From NCBI GenBank assembly GCA_012270525.1, contig JAAXIE010000139.1, forward strand, positions 1 through 5,160: DNA of 5,160 nt, written 5' to 3'. This document shows positions 3,952-5,160 of this stretch, piece after piece (the stretch's first letter is position 1; every line of letters begins with the position of its first letter). Position numbers and translations under genes: made by a program. The notes beneath the pieces are model-generated. The model was not told where the DNA came from. It ran no database searches and was given only the letters and a program-made list of their open reading frames with translations. The DNA comes from Dehalococcoidia bacterium. GTDB taxonomy: Bacteria; Chloroflexota; Dehalococcoidia; UBA3495; JAAXIE01.

Positions 3952-5160
3952 CTACTTGGCCCGCCCAGCCTTCTGCTGCTCCCGCTCCTTCAGCAGGTCG
4001 AACCGCCTCGTGTTCTCCTTGAGCGGGTGGTAGTAACCGATCTTCGACTTGGGATCGGGGGCTTCGTGGGCCCCGTTGCCGTTGCTCCCGTTCAAGCCGT
4101 TCTCGCTATGCCCGTTGGCACCGTGCCCATTGGCCCCAGCCCCGTTCTTGCCCGGCGTCTTGCCATGGTAGATCGCCGTGTCGTAGTCCAGCCACTTCAC
4201 CCGCTTCCGCGGCACCGTCCCCCAGAAGACGTCGTCGATCCACTTGAGGGGCCACACCACGCCAGCCCGCAGGGGCACCGGCGTCCACTTCAGGCTCTTG
4301 ATGGCCAGGTCGTGCCACCAGCGCCTCGGCTTGGTGTAGGGGCAGATGGTCACGCAGGACATGCACACTTCCCAGAAATCCATCACGTAGGCCCGCAGCC
4401 GGTAGCAGGTCTCCCAGTTGAGCTTGTACTTCTTGATCCCGTTGTGAACCACCTTGTCTTCCATGGTGATGCTGTTGGTGGGGCAGGTGGTTGCGCACTT
4501 GCGGCACCGCGCGCAGAAATCGCTGACCCCGATGTCGATGGGCTTGTCCGTCAGCAGGGGCATGTCGGTCAGGATGGGGCTGGACAGGTGAATCCGTGCC
4601 CCGTACTTCTCGGTGATCAGTATGCCGTTGCGACCCATCTCGCCGAGGCCCGCCGAGAGAGCCGTGGGCATCGGTTGGGCCAGGTTCCGTACCGCCGAGT
4701 AGCCCATCTCCTTGATGTACCGCACCAGGTTCTCGTAGATCGCCCCCAGCTTGGCTTGGCTGAAATGATAGGCATGGTCGCCGATATGGTGCCGGTGCGC
4801 CTGTATCTTGTCGTAGTCCCAAGCCACCGTGATGACTATGGCGTAGGGGTACCGGTCGGGAATCGACGTCCCCTGCTCCGCCTCGTTCTTCTGGGCCGTG
4901 CCTGGCACCGCCGAGAGGTTGTCCACCTCTGCCCCGTCGCTGTACAGGAAGGACGGGTGCACCCCGGTGATTCCCACGATGTCGGCCCCCATGTAGTGGG
5001 CCACCCGCTTGATGTGCTTGGTCAGCACCTTGGGGTCAGTCTCTTTGACTTTGTCATCGTTGATCTTGCCCTTGGGGGCCTGCCCCACGGCAAAGAAGGC
5101 CACGTTGCGCTTGTCGGCCGACGACTGTATGAACGATATTCTGCCCAGCGGGTCCTTGGA
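3952..5160 (-). CDS. Reductive dehalogenase (RdhA)-like corrinoid iron-sulfur protein, N-terminus outside window
   Basis: The frame is open to the right edge (402 codons visible), so the GTG at 5101-5103 is only an internal valine; the true start is beyond the window. Residues here are numbered from that GTG. Domains: a helix into MGADIVGIT (38-46); RYPYAIVITVAW (84-95); YIKEMGYSA (129-137); SAGLGEMGRNGILIT (150-164) and IHLSSPILTDMPL (171-183), the hallmark of the RdhA/QueG corrinoid-binding fold; then two [4Fe-4S] motifs, C197-x2-C200-x2-C203-x3-C207-P and C233-x13-C247-x2-C250-x3-C254-PYTKP, the RdhA arrangement. The C-terminal part holds Trp-rich segments, a Gly/Asn/His linker (318-347) and a charged tail ending QQKAGRAK. 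The family reductively cleaves carbon-halogen bonds using cobalamin; its relative QueG reduces epoxyqueuosine. I cannot assign the catalytic acid or the substrate. The gene is upstream of its short paralogue (5-nt gap). A TAT signal cannot be judged because the N-terminus is missing, and no rdhB is seen downstream. Confidence 0.88.
   Translation of the reverse strand, partial: SKDPLGRISFIQSSADKRNVAFFAVGQAPKGKINDDKVKETDPKVLTKHIKRVAHYMGADIVGITGVHPSFLYSDGAEVDNLSAVPGTAQKNEAEQGTSIPDRYPYAIVITVAWDYDKIQAHRHHIGDHAYHFSQAKLGAIYENLVRYIKEMGYSAVRNLAQPMPTALSAGLGEMGRNGILITEKYGARIHLSSPILTDMPLLTDKPIDIGVSDFCARCRKCATTCPTNSITMEDKVVHNGIKKYKLNWETCYRLRAYVMDFWEVCMSCVTICPYTKPRRWWHDLAIKSLKWTPVPLRAGVVWPLKWIDDVFWGTVPRKRVKWLDYDTAIYHGKTPGKNGAGANGHGANGHSENGLNGSNGNGAHEAPDPKSKIGYYHPLKENTRRFDLLKEREQQKAGRAK
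4063..4152 (-). repeat. Low-complexity Gly/Asn/His-rich linker inside the RdhA-like gene
   Basis: About 30 codons (residues 318-347 from the GTG at 5103) encode degenerate NG-x repeats such as GANGHGANGHSENG and LNGSNGNGAHE. At the DNA level this is an imperfect AACGGC/AACGGG-type repeat. It links the Fe-S/corrinoid core to a conserved-looking charged tail (about 348-383) and is probably a flexible tether. It has no counterpart in the 210-aa paralogue. Confidence 0.8.

Noticed and set aside
4063..4152. CRISPR-like or tandem DNA repeat
   Set aside because: The repetition is short-period, in frame and encodes an NG-rich linker inside a gene; there are no spacers or palindromic repeats.
4106..4822. 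Minus-strand frame (238 codons) inside the RdhA-like gene
   Set aside because: It overlaps the cysteine-motif frame in a different phase and shows only Gly/Arg/His-rich GC-driven composition.
5101..5103. GTG as the start of the RdhA-like gene
   Set aside because: The frame stays open to the edge and the upstream residues (SKDPL) resemble the paralogue's N-terminal region, so the codon is internal.

Overview
This is a GC-rich bacterial window (about 60% by eye) holding six genes and fragments in two convergent groups. The gene content is two amidohydrolase-2 paralogues, two reductive-dehalogenase-like (RdhA/QueG superfamily) proteins, a 7Fe-type ferredoxin fused to a GlcG/HbpS domain, and a single-pass membrane protein. 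It suggests an environmental anaerobe or microaerophile; Chloroflexota (Dehalococcoidia or SAR202-like lineages) is my best guess, at low confidence and from gene content only.

Left part, plus strand (1-1829): the last 140 codons of an amidohydrolase (1-423) end at a very strong intrinsic terminator (445-482). A promoter-like sequence (606-634) and a good Shine-Dalgarno (706-712) then lead into a complete paralogue of 369 aa (720-1829). Over the shared 140 residues the two proteins are 90% identical by hand count and collinear, so this is a tandem gene duplication whose copies have separate transcription signals.

Right part, minus strand (5160 down to 1871): a tightly packed operon, read from the right edge. 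Its genes are (1) an RdhA-like corrinoid/Fe-S protein whose N-terminus lies beyond the window; (2) after 5 nt, a shorter paralogue that keeps only the corrinoid-binding-type domain and stops just before the Fe-S domain; (3) after 8 nt, a ferredoxin-GlcG fusion; (4) after 21 nt, a membrane-anchored protein of unknown function whose reading frame is broken by one extra base in a 4-nt homopolymer. The operon converges on the amidohydrolase with only 41 nt between stop codons and no convincing terminator.

How the genes may work together (inference): the operon looks like a corrinoid-dependent redox module. One member is a complete RdhA-like enzyme. The next lacks its own Fe-S clusters and is followed directly by a gene supplying a ferredoxin joined to a domain of a heme/cobalamin-binding family. 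No rdhB-type anchor gene is visible. The amidohydrolases belong to a superfamily that includes aromatic-acid decarboxylases, so breakdown of a halogenated or methoxylated aromatic compound is a possible theme, but nothing in the sequence fixes the substrate.
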